From Serratia silvae (GTDB taxonomy: Bacteria > Pseudomonadota > Gammaproteobacteria > Enterobacterales > Enterobacteriaceae), in contig NZ_JAGQDC010000005.1 of NCBI RefSeq assembly GCF_023282985.1, positions 186,001-250,000 on the forward strand: 64,000 bases of DNA, given 5' to 3'. Positions within the stretch are counted from its first letter, which is position 1; each line of letters starts with the position of its first letter. The notes under the pieces are model-generated. The model did not search any database and was not told the origin of the DNA. It worked only from the letters and a program-made list of their open reading frames with translations. Positions 34,383-45,079 of the stretch are shown here, in pieces. Made by a program: the position numbers and the translations under genes.

Positions 34383-36173
34383 ATGCGATTTTCTATTGTA
34401 AAAAACAAAAATGGTCAGGTTCCACCACAGAATAGCTGTGATTTCCTGCCGCCTGGCGGAACAATAGGCCGTAGTGTGGATAATAATCTGGTGCTACCGG
34501 ACGAAGAAAGAGCAATATCTCGCTTACAGGCAATCGTACATATTTCCGCTGAGGGTGAGTGCCGTATCACTAATCGTGGCAATGTGACCAGTATACAACT
34601 TAATGATATTCCCCTGGAGTGTGGCCGACAGGTTGAGTTGCAGGATGGCGACATCTTGGGCATTGACGATTATCAAATTCAGGTCAACAGCCTACAACAA
34701 TCCGCAGCTCCAACTCCCATCCCTGCCCCAGCATCCTCCGTTACCTGTGCCATAGATGTCGAACCCGAACCCACCGTTGCCCCTCCTGCCAAGCAACAAA
34801 ACGTGGAGACTGTCCCTAATGAAATCTGGGATAGCCTGATACAAGAATTTACCCCGCAAGAGACTGCACCAGTGCAGGCTACTTATAACGATAATCATCA
34901 TCCCTTACTGGAAGAGCCGCGCGTTGAGCTGAACCCGTCCAACCCACTGGAGCAACTGACCAATAGCATTGGCCTGCATCATCTACAACCCAGGCAAACC
35001 GATCCGGCAACGTTATTTAATTCCGATACCACCTTAAGCCGCGATCATATTCTGGCCGATACGACACCCAGCGCACTGCTGGCAGAGAGCAGCGTAGTTA
35101 CTCACACGCCGGAACCTGCTCCCTCAACAGAAAATAACTCTGACGACCAAGAACTGGATCCTCTGGCTCTGTTTGGCGCAGCGTCATCTCCTGTCACGCC
35201 AAGCGTCCAAAACAACAATGATCCGCTGGGCCTGATGACAAGCAGTGCCGAACCCTTGACGGAAGTTTCAGTTTCTTCAGCGCCGGAACTTCCGATCTCG
35301 ACACCACAACCTATATTGGCGAATGCACCAAAACAGCAGGCGATCATATCGAGCCAGGCACCAGAGGCACCGCCGTTGCATCAGCAAATTCCAGAGTCTA
35401 CTCCCATTACTGAGCCTCAATCGCCAAAGGCTCAAGCACAGGTTACACCTGCACCATCCCTGGCACGCTCTGGGAATCGTTTAGGGATCGATCCGGTTGC
35501 CTACTCAGCAGTGCCACCGCAAAACAGCGTTCCCGCCTCAAAGAGCGAAATGCTGGAAGGGCCATTGCTGAACGCCCTGCTGCAAGGGCTTGGGCTGGAT
35601 GACTTACAAACGCAGCCACAGTTTGACGAACAACAACTTCACCAAGCGGGTCGGTTGTTGAGTTTGTTTTCACAGGGCACGGTTGCCCTGCTCTCTTCCC
35701 GCTCCATCATCAAACGTAACTTACATACACAAGACACGACCATGATCCTGGATGACGCCAATAACCCCTTCAAACTGTTACCGTCAGGTAAAACGGTACT
35801 GATGCAAATGTTTGGCAGCAAAATGCCGGGTTTTATGCCACCGGAACAATCGGTTCGTGATGCGCTAATTGACCTACAGGCTCACCAACTAGGGATGATC
35901 GCCGGTATCCAGGCGCTTATCTCAGCCATGTTGGAATCTTTTAATCCAGAGTACCTGGAAAAGAAAGCACACCATGAAGGTGTAATGCCTCGGCTGACAT
36001 TACCCACCCGCCGTAAGGCCGCGCTGTGGGATTACTTCATTAGAAACCACCAGAAAACCGCAGCTGAGCTTGAGGATGATTTCCATACTATGTTTGGTGA
36101 AGCCTTCCTTCGCGCCTATGGTCTGGAAATAAACCAATACAAAGATTCACAGACTAAACCGGGTGACCAATGA
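34383..36173 (+). CDS. tagH: TagH/Fha FHA-domain scaffold protein
   Basis: This 596-residue cytoplasmic protein has an N-terminal FHA domain (GGTIGRSVDNNLVLPDEERAISRLQAIVHI, about 26-55, with the phosphothreonine-binding R and S). A long Pro/Ser-rich disordered linker (about 105-375) leads to the T6SS-specific C-terminal domain (KSEMLEGPLLNALLQGLGLDDL near 390 to the end). In PpkA/PppA systems Fha phosphorylation triggers assembly. Kinase and phosphatase genes are both in this cluster. Its stop overlaps the pppA start by 4 bases. Confidence 0.93.
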   Translation: MRFSIVKNKNGQVPPQNSCDFLPPGGTIGRSVDNNLVLPDEERAISRLQAIVHISAEGECRITNRGNVTSIQLNDIPLECGRQVELQDGDILGIDDYQIQVNSLQQSAAPTPIPAPASSVTCAIDVEPEPTVAPPAKQQNVETVPNEIWDSLIQEFTPQETAPVQATYNDNHHPLLEEPRVELNPSNPLEQLTNSIGLHHLQPRQTDPATLFNSDTTLSRDHILADTTPSALLAESSVVTHTPEPAPSTENNSDDQELDPLALFGAASSPVTPSVQNNNDPLGLMTSSAEPLTEVSVSSAPELPISTPQPILANAPKQQAIISSQAPEAPPLHQQIPESTPITEPQSPKAQAQVTPAPSLARSGNRLGIDPVAYSAVPPQNSVPASKSEMLEGPLLNALLQGLGLDDLQTQPQFDEQQLHQAGRLLSLFSQGTVALLSSRSIIKRNLHTQDTTMILDDANNPFKLLPSGKTVLMQMFGSKMPGFMPPEQSVRDALIDLQAHQLGMIAGIQALISAMLESFNPEYLEKKAHHEGVMPRLTLPTRRKAALWDYFIRNHQKTAAELEDDFHTMFGEAFLRAYGLEINQYKDSQTKPGDQ

Positions 36174-36952
36174 ATATCACTATAGCTTCGACCTCCAACC
36201 AGGGGGAACGCGCTACCAATCAGGATCAGATTGGTGAAGTGGTGGGTAATCGCTCCGCTTGCTTTGTTGTCTGTGATGGTATTGCCGGCCTACCTGGTGG
36301 AGAGATTGCAGCCAAATTAGCGCGAGACACCATCTTGCAAACTTTTGATGGTGAAAAGCACTTGGATGCTCAAAACATTCGCCAGCATATTTCGGATGCT
36401 ACCAGTGCCATCCGTCAACAGCAGCAGCAATCCGAACAATACAGCAAGATGGGCACCACACTGGTGAGCCTGTTTATTGATCGTGATTATCAACTTGCTT
36501 ACTGGGCGCATGCGGGCGATAGCCGCCTGTATCTGTTTCGCCGTGGCTACTTGTATGCCACCACTCGCGACCATAGCCTGGTTCAACAAATGGCCGATGC
36601 TGGCTATCAAACCAATGGGATCAATAACAATCTTCTGTACTTTGCCTTAGGGGTCAGTGAGGAGCGCGATGCCACCTATGGCGATGTGCTGCAGCTGGAG
36701 GATGGCGATGTTTTCCTACTGTGTACTGATGGTTTCTGGCACAACTTTACCCAAGACGAGCTGGAGCAGTCATTACATATGGTCAACTCCCCCGGTGAAT
36801 GGCTCTCTTTGATGCAACAAGCCTGGGATAAAAGCGGCAACGGCACCAGCGCTGATAATTACAGTGCCATTGCCGTCTGGATTGGTTCTCCGCAAGAAAC
36901 CACCTTGCTGCACTCACTGACCGATGCTGAGCGTTTTCTCTCCCAAAATTAA
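36170..36952 (+). CDS. pppA: PppA-type PP2C Ser/Thr phosphatase
   Basis: This 260-residue PP2C phosphatase has metal-binding motifs near the start (NQDQIGEVV and FVVCDGIAGLPGGE, with Gly-Ile where many have Gly-Met/His). GDSRLYLFRRG and LLCTDGFWHNFTQDE supply the other acidic ligands. PppA reverses Fha phosphorylation and turns the T6SS off. It is translationally coupled to tagH. No transmembrane segment. Confidence 0.92.
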   Translation: MNITIASTSNQGERATNQDQIGEVVGNRSACFVVCDGIAGLPGGEIAAKLARDTILQTFDGEKHLDAQNIRQHISDATSAIRQQQQQSEQYSKMGTTLVSLFIDRDYQLAYWAHAGDSRLYLFRRGYLYATTRDHSLVQQMADAGYQTNGINNNLLYFALGVSEERDATYGDVLQLEDGDVFLLCTDGFWHNFTQDELEQSLHMVNSPGEWLSLMQQAWDKSGNGTSADNYSAIAVWIGSPQETTLLHSLTDAERFLSQN

Positions 36953-36976
36953 TTCGAATTATACCCAAGGCCGACT

Positions 36977-37945
36977 ATGAAATATTGGATATCCGGGATA
37001 ATTGCCCTAATGGTGATACCTGCCGTACACGCTGAAAATTACCGATTGGTACACTCTCCTACCCTGAAACTTGAAGTCTTTATTGACGATGTCACTAGCA
37101 GCAAACCCGAAAGCTGGTGTGCAAGCAGTATCCCATTACGCATCACCTCGGCGCAGAGTAAAGACGCTAACATTCTGAATGATTTTCTGCCGCGCGTGGG
37201 CCAGTTATTAGCAAAACAGTGCCCCAAGGTGGCACAACTTCCTTGGATATTGACCGACAAACAGGGAACTAAAATCGCATCAGGCAACGCGGTAAAAAAT
37301 CAACATTGGCAGCCGGTAGCCCAACGGCCTGAGGTAACTAACTTACCTGCCACCACGATACCTCCTGCGGTTGCGGTGACTTCGCCTTTGGCCGCCAAAG
37401 AGATGGCCACGTCTTTTGTACTACCGAAAGGCTGCCAGTTCCGCACTTATTGGAACAACAACGTCAGCAACAGCGCCCTATTCATTCCCAGCACGGATGC
37501 ACTGAACTGCGATAGCAACGGCTTTTTAAATGGTCAAGGGGCGATAACCATCCAGCAGGAAAGCACCAACCAGACGCACAACGTGGTCTTCTATCAGGGA
37601 TATCCCCTGCTCAATATTGATACTGGCAACCACCCGCTGACGGTGGTCAGTGTCAATGCCCAACGGCTGATTTTGGCAGCTTTAGACAGTTTCCTGGTGT
37701 TGCCCTATAACCCACAGCTACACGCCTGGGCATTTCAGGGAGAAGTGATTATTGAAATGGCACGCCAGCAAGCAACTACTCAAGCTGAGATCAACCAGAA
37801 AGTGACTCGCGTTCACCATACCTGGCAGCCATTGTTCACCAGACAAGGAATGCCGCTCACATTCCGCCTCGTAGAAACGCTGGCTGTTGATCGCGTTGAT
37901 CCTGCTAGCGGCAGCTATCTGTCCGTTAATGGAATTACTTATTGA
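36977..37945 (+). CDS. Exported T6SS-associated protein of unknown function
   Basis: This 322-residue protein has a signal peptide (MKYWISGIIALMVIPAVHA, cleavage near 19). The mature protein has a beta-rich N-terminal part with two cysteines (WCASS, KQCPK), a Pro/Ala linker near 120-140 and a C-terminal part with two more cysteines (GCQFRTYW, LNCDSNGFLNGQG). It lies between pppA and tagJ in the regulatory part of the cluster. It might be a periplasmic accessory or sensor for the kinase; no family was recognised. Confidence 0.7.
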   Translation: MKYWISGIIALMVIPAVHAENYRLVHSPTLKLEVFIDDVTSSKPESWCASSIPLRITSAQSKDANILNDFLPRVGQLLAKQCPKVAQLPWILTDKQGTKIASGNAVKNQHWQPVAQRPEVTNLPATTIPPAVAVTSPLAAKEMATSFVLPKGCQFRTYWNNNVSNSALFIPSTDALNCDSNGFLNGQGAITIQQESTNQTHNVVFYQGYPLLNIDTGNHPLTVVSVNAQRLILAALDSFLVLPYNPQLHAWAFQGEVIIEMARQQATTQAEINQKVTRVHHTWQPLFTRQGMPLTFRLVETLAVDRVDPASGSYLSVNGITY

Positions 37946-37962
37946 TTTATAAGGAATAGATT

Positions 37963-38787
37963 GTGAAGTCATTGGCAGATCTATTACAGGGAAATACGAT
38001 CAGCGATACGATCACCCAGATGGAAACCACTATCAAAGCCCGTCCAACCGATGCCGATCTGCGTGCTGCACTGGTGCAACTATTGTGTCTGATGGGTAAC
38101 TGGCAACGCGCCAAGATACAGTTAACAGCCTGGCAAACGCTGAAACCTATCGCTCAACCCACAACACTGCGGTTAATGCAGTCTGTTGAGGCTGAGTTAC
38201 AACGCCAAGCGGTCTTCGCTGGTCATGCTACCCCTATGTGGCTAAACACAGAAGAAAGCTGGATGACACGGATGCTCCAGGCATTACGGTATGATTCACG
38301 GGGGGAAACCGGCAAGGCTGAAACTGTTCGCGATCAGGCATTGGAAGCGGCCATGGCCAGCAGCGGACAACTCACCATTGCCGCTGGTGAGGAGCAGAAA
38401 ACCGAGACATTTGCCTGGCTGATGGACGGAGACGGGCGTTTGGGGCCTATCTGTGAGTTAGCCTTGAATGGCCATTATTACTGGCTTCCTTTCACCGCTA
38501 TTGCCGAAATTCAGTTTCTGCCGCCGCAAAGTGTATTCGATCTGGTCTGGAGCCACGCTCTGGTACGTTTGGTCGATGGCCGTGAGCAGGTTTGCCAGTT
38601 GCCTGTTCGTTACCCGTTACTTGCTGATTCTGATGATGCCTTGCTGCTCGCTAGACGCACCGAATGGCATCCTCTGGGGGACAGCCAGCACTATGCGGGT
38701 TCTGGTTTAAAAACCTGGTTGAGCGATGATGCTGAATTCCCCCTGCTCAACTTGCGTCAGCTGAGTTTTGATCAGGACAACCGCTAA
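37963..38787 (+). CDS. tagJ: TagJ (ImpE/SciE), sheath accessory protein
   Basis: This 274-residue protein is of the ImpE family. The N-terminal half is helical and TPR-like (RPTDADLRAALVQLLCLMGNWQRAKIQL), and the C-terminal half carries ELALNGHYYWLPFTAIAEIQFLPPQSVFDLVWSHALVRL. TagJ binds the sheath subunit and is linked to ClpV-dependent disassembly. The start codon is GTG with AAGGA 7 bases upstream. The stop shares a base with the tssE start (TAATG). Confidence 0.9.
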   Translation: MKSLADLLQGNTISDTITQMETTIKARPTDADLRAALVQLLCLMGNWQRAKIQLTAWQTLKPIAQPTTLRLMQSVEAELQRQAVFAGHATPMWLNTEESWMTRMLQALRYDSRGETGKAETVRDQALEAAMASSGQLTIAAGEEQKTETFAWLMDGDGRLGPICELALNGHYYWLPFTAIAEIQFLPPQSVFDLVWSHALVRLVDGREQVCQLPVRYPLLADSDDALLLARRTEWHPLGDSQHYAGSGLKTWLSDDAEFPLLNLRQLSFDQDNR

Positions 38788-39356
38788 TGAATAGCAAGAC
38801 GCTTTCCAATAACGGTCATCGGTACCTACAGGGGCATCACTTCCGTCAGGACAGTGAACGGCTAACTTCACGCGATAAAATGCAACCCGTATTGCTCGAT
38901 CTGCTGACTGACGATGAACCGCAGAAAAAACAGGAAATCGCAGCTCGTCATTTACTGTCAGCCGGTGAATTGCGCCATCGAGTATTGCGCGATCTGCAAT
39001 GGCTGTTCAACTGCGTCAACAGCGAGTCAAGCATCGATCTGGAGCATTATCCTCAGGTACGGCGTTCAACAATTAACTATGGTATTGCTCCAATGGCGGG
39101 CAAGCGGATGTCCGAGATCGAATGGTCCGACATCCAACGGGCGTTGACCGAGTCCATCCTGACCTTTGAACCCCGTATCTTGCCGGAGGGGCTACAGGTG
39201 CGCTGTATTTCAGATACCAACTCACTGGAACTGCATAACATTTTGTCGATAGAAATCAAAGGTCGTCTGTGGTGTGTGCCTTACCCCCTTGAGTTTCTGT
39301 TTCGTACCGATGTCGATCTTGAAAACGGCCACTTTGATTTAAAAGATGTAGGGTAA
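38787..39356 (+). CDS. tssE: TssE, gp25-like baseplate protein
   Basis: This 189-residue protein is of the gp25/lysozyme-like family. An LRHRVLRDLQWLFNC segment and VRRSTINYGIAPMAG form the TssE core, followed by ILTFEPRILPEGLQVRC. It is a baseplate wedge component with TssF and TssG, the next two genes. It overlaps tagJ by one base and ends 3 bases before tssF. Confidence 0.95.
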   Translation: MNSKTLSNNGHRYLQGHHFRQDSERLTSRDKMQPVLLDLLTDDEPQKKQEIAARHLLSAGELRHRVLRDLQWLFNCVNSESSIDLEHYPQVRRSTINYGIAPMAGKRMSEIEWSDIQRALTESILTFEPRILPEGLQVRCISDTNSLELHNILSIEIKGRLWCVPYPLEFLFRTDVDLENGHFDLKDVG

Positions 39357-39359
39357 GCG

Positions 39360-41246
39360 ATGAACCGTAAACTTTTAGAGTATTACAACCGTGAACTTAC
39401 CTATCTGCGTGAAATTGGCGTGGAATTTGCGGAAAGTTATCCAAAAGTCGCGGGGCGCTTGGGAATGCAGGGAATCGATATTGCCGATCCCTATATCGAG
39501 CGCCTGATAGAAGCGGTGGCTTTCCTGACCGCACGCATACAATTGAAGATGGATGCCGAATTTCCCCGTTTTTCGCAACGGTTACTGGAGATTATCTACC
39601 CCAATTATCTGGCACCCACGCCGTCAATGGCGATTGCCGAGATCCAGCCAGACAGCAATAAAGGTGATATCAGCGCAGGCTTTCTGGTACCGCGGGGAAC
39701 CGTAATGGATAGCCAGATACTGAAGAAAAATGGCGTCACCTGTAGCTATACCACTGCGCACGATGTGACATTGCAGCCGGTACGGCTCAAAAGTGTTGAA
39801 CTGGGCGGGATCCCGGCCGATATCCCGTTGGCCAGCCTGAAATTGCAACATAACGGCGCTGTCAGCGCATTACGCATCAAGCTGGAATGCTTTGATACTG
39901 TCGCATTGAATAACCTCAAGCTCGACCAACTGATGTTCTATCTGTCAGGCAGCGATATCCATGCTCAGCAACTACAAGAATTGATCATGCAACATACTGT
40001 CGGCCTGCTTTGCCAGACAGTAGCGCCGCAGCCAATACGAAACGTATTGCCGCTCCAGAGGTTACGGCAAGAGGGGTTCGAGCCAGAACAGGCACTGTTG
40101 CCCAATGATATGCGCAACTTTGATGGCTACCGTCTGCTACAGGAGTATTTTGCCTTCCCTGCACGCTTTCAGTTCTTTAGCGTCGGTGGCTTACAACCGT
40201 TGTTACAGAACGTACCAGAGGGCAAAAAAGCGCCCCGGCAGTTTGAAATCATCCTATTACTGGATAAGCAGGATGCTGCACTGGAGCAGGTGGTAGACAT
40301 AAATCATCTGGCGTTGCACTGCACACCGGTTATCAATCTGTTCCCCAAAATCACTGAGCGCATCTCGGTCAACGAAAAGGATCACGAATACCATTTAGTC
40401 GTGGATAACATTCGCCCACTCGACTATGAAATCTTCTCAGTACAACGTTTGATTGGCAGCTCACGCGAAAAACAACATGAACAGGAGTTTCGCCATTTCT
40501 ATGCGACACAGAGCGCCGATGATAATAACCATGGTGCCTATTTTTCGCTGCGCCGCGAGCAGCGCCCCCTTTCTGAACGTGCGCGCCGCTATGGAACACG
40601 TACCGGCTATATTGGTTCTGAAGTGTTTATTTCACTGGTGGATGAGCGCCAATCGCCATGGCAAAGCGATCTAAAATATCTGACCGCAGATGTGTTATGC
40701 ACCAGCCGCGATCTGCCATTGGCACTCTTGCAGCAGGATCAGGGGCATTTCGTTATGCCAGACTCACTCCCGGTCAAGCAGGTATCACTGAAGAAAGGCC
40801 CGACGTCACCCAGAGCGGCGCTGAGTGAAGGTATCATCACCTGGCAATTAATCAGTCACTTACAACTGAATTACTTAAGCCTGATGGATACCGATCCAGA
40901 ACAAGGGGCAGCTAGCCTACGCCAGTTACTCAGCCTGTATGGCGACTTGAGCGAACCGGCTATCGCCAAACAGATCACCGGGATACGTCATTGTCATCTG
41001 CGGCCAATATACCGCCGGGCGCCAGAGCCAGGGCCAGTCGTCTTTGCCAGAGGTATCGCTATCGATCTTACCGTTGATGAACAAGCATTTTCGGGCGGCA
41101 GCGCTTATCTGCTTGGCGGTGTATTGGAGCGTCTGTTTTCACGTATGGTTTCCATCAACTCGTTCACGGAAATGACGTTGATCAGCCAACAGCGGGGAGA
41201 GATTGCCTGGTGGCAGGCACGCATCGGCAAAAGGGCTCTGATATGA
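39360..41246 (+). CDS. tssF: TssF baseplate wedge protein
   Basis: This 628-residue protein is of the ImpG/VasA family. It starts LLEYYNRELTYLREIGVEFAESYPKVAGRL and has DPYIERLIEAVAFLTARIQLKMDAEFPRFSQRLLEIIYPNYLAPTPSM in two contiguous conserved blocks. The C-terminal GGSAYLLGGVLERLFSRMVSINSFTEM is also typical. It forms a TssF2-G wedge. It overlaps tssG by 4 bases (ATGA). Confidence 0.96.
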   Translation: MNRKLLEYYNRELTYLREIGVEFAESYPKVAGRLGMQGIDIADPYIERLIEAVAFLTARIQLKMDAEFPRFSQRLLEIIYPNYLAPTPSMAIAEIQPDSNKGDISAGFLVPRGTVMDSQILKKNGVTCSYTTAHDVTLQPVRLKSVELGGIPADIPLASLKLQHNGAVSALRIKLECFDTVALNNLKLDQLMFYLSGSDIHAQQLQELIMQHTVGLLCQTVAPQPIRNVLPLQRLRQEGFEPEQALLPNDMRNFDGYRLLQEYFAFPARFQFFSVGGLQPLLQNVPEGKKAPRQFEIILLLDKQDAALEQVVDINHLALHCTPVINLFPKITERISVNEKDHEYHLVVDNIRPLDYEIFSVQRLIGSSREKQHEQEFRHFYATQSADDNNHGAYFSLRREQRPLSERARRYGTRTGYIGSEVFISLVDERQSPWQSDLKYLTADVLCTSRDLPLALLQQDQGHFVMPDSLPVKQVSLKKGPTSPRAALSEGIITWQLISHLQLNYLSLMDTDPEQGAASLRQLLSLYGDLSEPAIAKQITGIRHCHLRPIYRRAPEPGPVVFARGIAIDLTVDEQAFSGGSAYLLGGVLERLFSRMVSINSFTEMTLISQQRGEIAWWQARIGKRALI

Positions 41247-42319
41247 ATGAATACATTGCTGATGCTGACGCCATACCACCATCAACGTCTATCGACTCCC
41301 CTAGCCGTTTGCCGGATAATTTTTGGCAACAACTGGAGGCAAAGCCCTATCAATACGATTTATTCCAGTTATTACGGCGTATTGATGCTCAAGGAGGGCA
41401 ACCCTATCTACTAGGTCGAGCGCCTCTGCCAAGCCATGATTTACTACGTCTTGGCCAGGAACCCTCACTATCCTTTGCTCCCTCCACGCTCGCGCAGGTT
41501 AACCAACGTGAGGGAACCTCTCTGTATGAGGTATCTATCTTCAGTTTTGGCCTGTTCGGTCCTAACGGCCCATTGCCATTGCATCTGACGGAGTATGTGC
41601 GCGAGCGCTTGCATCACCATCAGGATCGGACCCTACTGGCCTTTAGCAACCTGTTTCATCATCGGCTGATCACCTTATTCTACCGCGCCTGGGCGGATGC
41701 ACAGCCGACGGTCTCTCTGGATCGTGCTGATAACCGGCGATTTGATGAATACTTGTCATGCCTGACTGGGATTGGTCTGCCCGCGCAGCGGCAATGCGAT
41801 AGCCTCAATGACCACGCCAAACATTTTATGGCAGGTCATTTGGTTCGTCACGGGCGCGATCCCGAAGGGCTGAGCAAGATCCTGCAAAATTATTTCAACG
41901 TGCCGGTACGCATCGTGGAAAACATCCCGCACTGGTTACGTATAGAAAAGCGTGAACAGGCTCGGTTACAGGCAGGACGAGGGATTCCCCGTTTAGGCGA
42001 GTCTGCATTTTTAGGGATCGCCGTGCGTGACATTCAGCATAAATTCCGCATCGAGCTTGGCCCTATGTCGCAACAGGATTATGACCGTTTTCTGCCTGGT
42101 GCAGAGTACTGCACGCAGTTACGTGATTGGGTGCGCCAATACCTGGGCATTGAGTTTGTCTGGGAAATTCGGTTGATTCTGGCACATGAACAACTGAGCG
42201 GTACTCAACTTGGCGGTGCACACCGTCTGGGGCTCAGTAGCTGGATGGACAATCCCCAACGCCAGCATGATGCCAATGATCTGACATTCAGCCCAGAACC
42301 GCAGGAAACACCCTACTAA
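41243..42319 (+). CDS. tssG: TssG baseplate wedge protein
   Basis: This 358-residue protein is of the ImpH/VasB family. QYDLFQLLRRIDAQGGQ, EVSIFSFGLFGPNGPLPLHLTEYVRERL and HRLITLFYRAWADAQP are the conserved blocks. The start at 41243 is preferred because it gives an ATGA overlap with tssF and has AAGGG upstream; the earlier in-frame start would lie deep inside tssF. It is followed after 54 bases by clpV. Confidence 0.95.
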   Translation: MNEYIADADAIPPSTSIDSPSRLPDNFWQQLEAKPYQYDLFQLLRRIDAQGGQPYLLGRAPLPSHDLLRLGQEPSLSFAPSTLAQVNQREGTSLYEVSIFSFGLFGPNGPLPLHLTEYVRERLHHHQDRTLLAFSNLFHHRLITLFYRAWADAQPTVSLDRADNRRFDEYLSCLTGIGLPAQRQCDSLNDHAKHFMAGHLVRHGRDPEGLSKILQNYFNVPVRIVENIPHWLRIEKREQARLQAGRGIPRLGESAFLGIAVRDIQHKFRIELGPMSQQDYDRFLPGAEYCTQLRDWVRQYLGIEFVWEIRLILAHEQLSGTQLGGAHRLGLSSWMDNPQRQHDANDLTFSPEPQETPY

Positions 42320-42373
42320 TTATTTTTGTTGGAACCGTATAGCGTTCCGCCATTTTTGGATTCGAGGAAAACC

Positions 42374-45040
42374 ATGTCTGAAATCAGTCGTTCGGTACTA
42401 TTTGGCAAAATGGACAGCCTGTTATTTACTTCACTGGAGAGCGCAACGGCTTTTTGCAAACTGCGGGGTAACCCCTATGTTGAGTTGGTTCACTGGTTGC
42501 ATCAGTTGATGCAATCCCCAAATGGCGATTTGCAGCAAATTATCCACTATTTCTCCCTCAATGAAACGCAACTCACCCAAAACATCCTTGAGGCACTGGA
42601 TCGACTACCTCGGGGGGCAAGCTCAGTCTCAGACATGTCAGAACATATCGACAGCGCCGTTGAACGCGCCTGGGTTTATGGTTCGCTGAAATTTGGTGCC
42701 AAGCAGATTCGTACCGGGCATCTGATCATTGGTATTTTGAAAACCTATAACCTGCGCCATTTACTCAAAGGCATTTCTGCGCAATTCAATACTATTAATG
42801 TCGAGTTGCTGACCGACCAATTTATGACGATTGTCGCCAATTCCAGTGAGAACACCTTGGAGCAAGACGGGTCAGATTACCCGGCATCACCCGTTCCCCC
42901 TGCCGGCGGCAGTGTGTTGGCGCAGTATGCACAAAATATGACGGAACGTGCACGCAATGGTGAAATCGATCCCGTCAGTGGGCGTGACGAAGAGATCCGT
43001 CAGATTATCGATATTCTGATGCGCCGTCAGCAGAATAACCCCCTGCTAACTGGCGAGGCTGGCGTGGGTAAAACGGCAGTTGTTGAGGGGCTGGCTCTGC
43101 GTATCGCGACCGGTGAAGTTCCTCCGCAATTGCTTGAAGTCCAGCTGTACCTACTGGATCTTGGCATACTGCAAGCCGGAGCCGGGGTAAAAGGCGAGTT
43201 TGAAAAACGCTTGCAAGCCTTGATCACCGAAGTGCAATCCAGCCCAACGCCCATCGTTTTATTCATTGATGAAATCCATACCCTGATCGGTGCGGGCGGT
43301 ACGCAGGGAACCGGTGACGCAGCCAACCTGTTAAAACCCGCGCTGGCGCGTGGCCAACTGCGTACCATCGGCGCAACAACCTGGTCAGAATATAAAAAAT
43401 ACATCGAAAAAGATCCGGCTCTGACCCGGCGATTCCAGGTCGTACAGATACATGAGCCTAGCGAAGAAAAAGCCCTGTTGATGTTACGCAGTACCGTCAG
43501 CCCGCTGGAACAACACCACCACGTTCTCTTGCTGGATGAAGCTGTCGATGCTGCGGTGCGCCTTTCTCACCGTTACATTCCTGCACGCCAACTACCGGAT
43601 AAGGCGGTGGCATTACTCGATACCGCCTGCGCACGGGTGGCCGTCAGCCAACACGCTGAACCGGCTCAGGTGGAGGATTGTCGCCACCGGATTGAGGCAT
43701 TACACACTGAGCTGGGTATGGCTTCACGTGAAGCCCAAATAGGCATTGGCAATCTACAGCGCCCGGTAGAGATTGAAGCGCAGCTTGCAGAACTTGGTGA
43801 ACAGTTGTCCCAGTTGACCGAGCGCTGGCAGCAGGAGTTGGGGTTAATCCAACAAATTATCGATCTGCGGGCTCAATTACATCGGCAACAAAATGAACAG
43901 GCAGAGAACGTATTTGAAGAGAGCTATCGTGAGGACGCGGCTGTCTCTGAAGAGGAATTGCGCAGCAAACTGGCAGAAACACATAAACAGCTGGATGAAG
44001 TACAGGGAGAAACGCCACTTATTTTCGCCGCGGTTGATGCCAACATTGTTGCCGCAGTCATCTCTGACTGGACCGGTATCCCACTGGGGCGCATGGTAAA
44101 AAATGAGATTGAAGCCGTGTTGCAGCTCTCCGATACCCTAAATCAACGCATCGTTGGTCAAGGCCATGCGCTGGAGCTGATTGCCCAGCGGGTTCGCACC
44201 TCACGCGCTCGTCTGGACGATCCCAACAAACCCGTTGGTGTATTTCTACTGGCTGGCCCTTCGGGCGTAGGTAAAACAGAAACCGCACTGGCATTGGCTG
44301 AAACCCTCTACGGTGGTGAACAGAATGTAATTACCATCAATATGAGCGAATTTCAGGAGGCGCACACCGTATCGACCTTAAAAGGCGCACCACCGGGCTA
44401 TGTTGGCTTTGGTGACGGTGGACGCCTGACCGAAGCAGTACGCCGGCGTCCTTACAGCGTGGTGTTGCTGGACGAGATCGAGAAGGCGCATCCTGATGTG
44501 CATGAGATTTTCTTTCAGGTATTTGATAAAGGCTGGATGGAGGACGGTGAAGGAAGGCGTATCGATTTCCGCAATACCATCATCATTCTTACCTCTAATA
44601 TTGGCAGTGAACTGATAGCCAGCCTGTGTGCCGATCCCGATTTGCTACCGGAACCAGAAGCGCTTGGCACAGCATTGCGGCCACCGCTGTTGTCGGTCTT
44701 CCCGGCCGCCTTGCTTGGGCGTTTGCTGGTGGTACCTTATTACCCACTGACCGATGCCACATTAAGCAATATCGTGTACTTACAACTGAGCCGCATCCAG
44801 CACCGTCTGGCAGAAAACCACGGTATCACCTGCACGTTTGACGATAGCGTGGTGAAGCAGATCGTCAGCCGCTGTACCGAAGTCGAGTCCGGTGGACGTA
44901 TGATCGATGCAATTCTCACCAACACCTTGTTACCACAAATAAGCTCTACCCTATTGGTCGCCAATGCTAATGCCCACAGCTATCGTCAGTTGCATATTTC
45001 ATTACAGAGCAACGAGTTTAACTGCCAATTTCAAGCATAA
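42374..45040 (+). CDS. clpV: ClpV (TssH) AAA+ ATPase
   Basis: This 888-residue Hsp100 ATPase disassembles contracted sheaths. An N-terminal Clp domain precedes two AAA+ modules. The first has Walker A GEAGVGKT at 227-234 and Walker [14 protein letters not shown]; the second has Walker A GPSGVGKT at 628-635 and [14 protein letters not shown] coiled middle domain lies near 410-530. The start at 42374 is chosen for GAGGAAAA just upstream; a frame extension of 16 residues is not conserved. Confidence 0.97.
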   Translation: MSEISRSVLFGKMDSLLFTSLESATAFCKLRGNPYVELVHWLHQLMQSPNGDLQQIIHYFSLNETQLTQNILEALDRLPRGASSVSDMSEHIDSAVERAWVYGSLKFGAKQIRTGHLIIGILKTYNLRHLLKGISAQFNTINVELLTDQFMTIVANSSENTLEQDGSDYPASPVPPAGGSVLAQYAQNMTERARNGEIDPVSGRDEEIRQIIDILMRRQQNNPLLTGEAGVGKTAVVEGLALRIATGEVPPQLLEVQLYLLDLGILQAGAGVKGEFEKRLQALITEVQSSPTPIVLFIDEIHTLIGAGGTQGTGDAANLLKPALARGQLRTIGATTWSEYKKYIEKDPALTRRFQVVQIHEPSEEKALLMLRSTVSPLEQHHHVLLLDEAVDAAVRLSHRYIPARQLPDKAVALLDTACARVAVSQHAEPAQVEDCRHRIEALHTELGMASREAQIGIGNLQRPVEIEAQLAELGEQLSQLTERWQQELGLIQQIIDLRAQLHRQQNEQAENVFEESYREDAAVSEEELRSKLAETHKQLDEVQGETPLIFAAVDANIVAAVISDWTGIPLGRMVKNEIEAVLQLSDTLNQRIVGQGHALELIAQRVRTSRARLDDPNKPVGVFLLAGPSGVGKTETALALAETLYGGEQNVITINMSEFQEAHTVSTLKGAPPGYVGFGDGGRLTEAVRRRPYSVVLLDEIEKAHPDVHEIFFQVFDKGWMEDGEGRRIDFRNTIIILTSNIGSELIASLCADPDLLPEPEALGTALRPPLLSVFPAALLGRLLVVPYYPLTDATLSNIVYLQLSRIQHRLAENHGITCTFDDSVVKQIVSRCTEVESGGRMIDAILTNTLLPQISSTLLVANANAHSYRQLHISLQSNEFNCQFQA

Positions 45041-45079
45041 CATCGGCCATTCACATCGATTTGATTACAGAGAGTTATC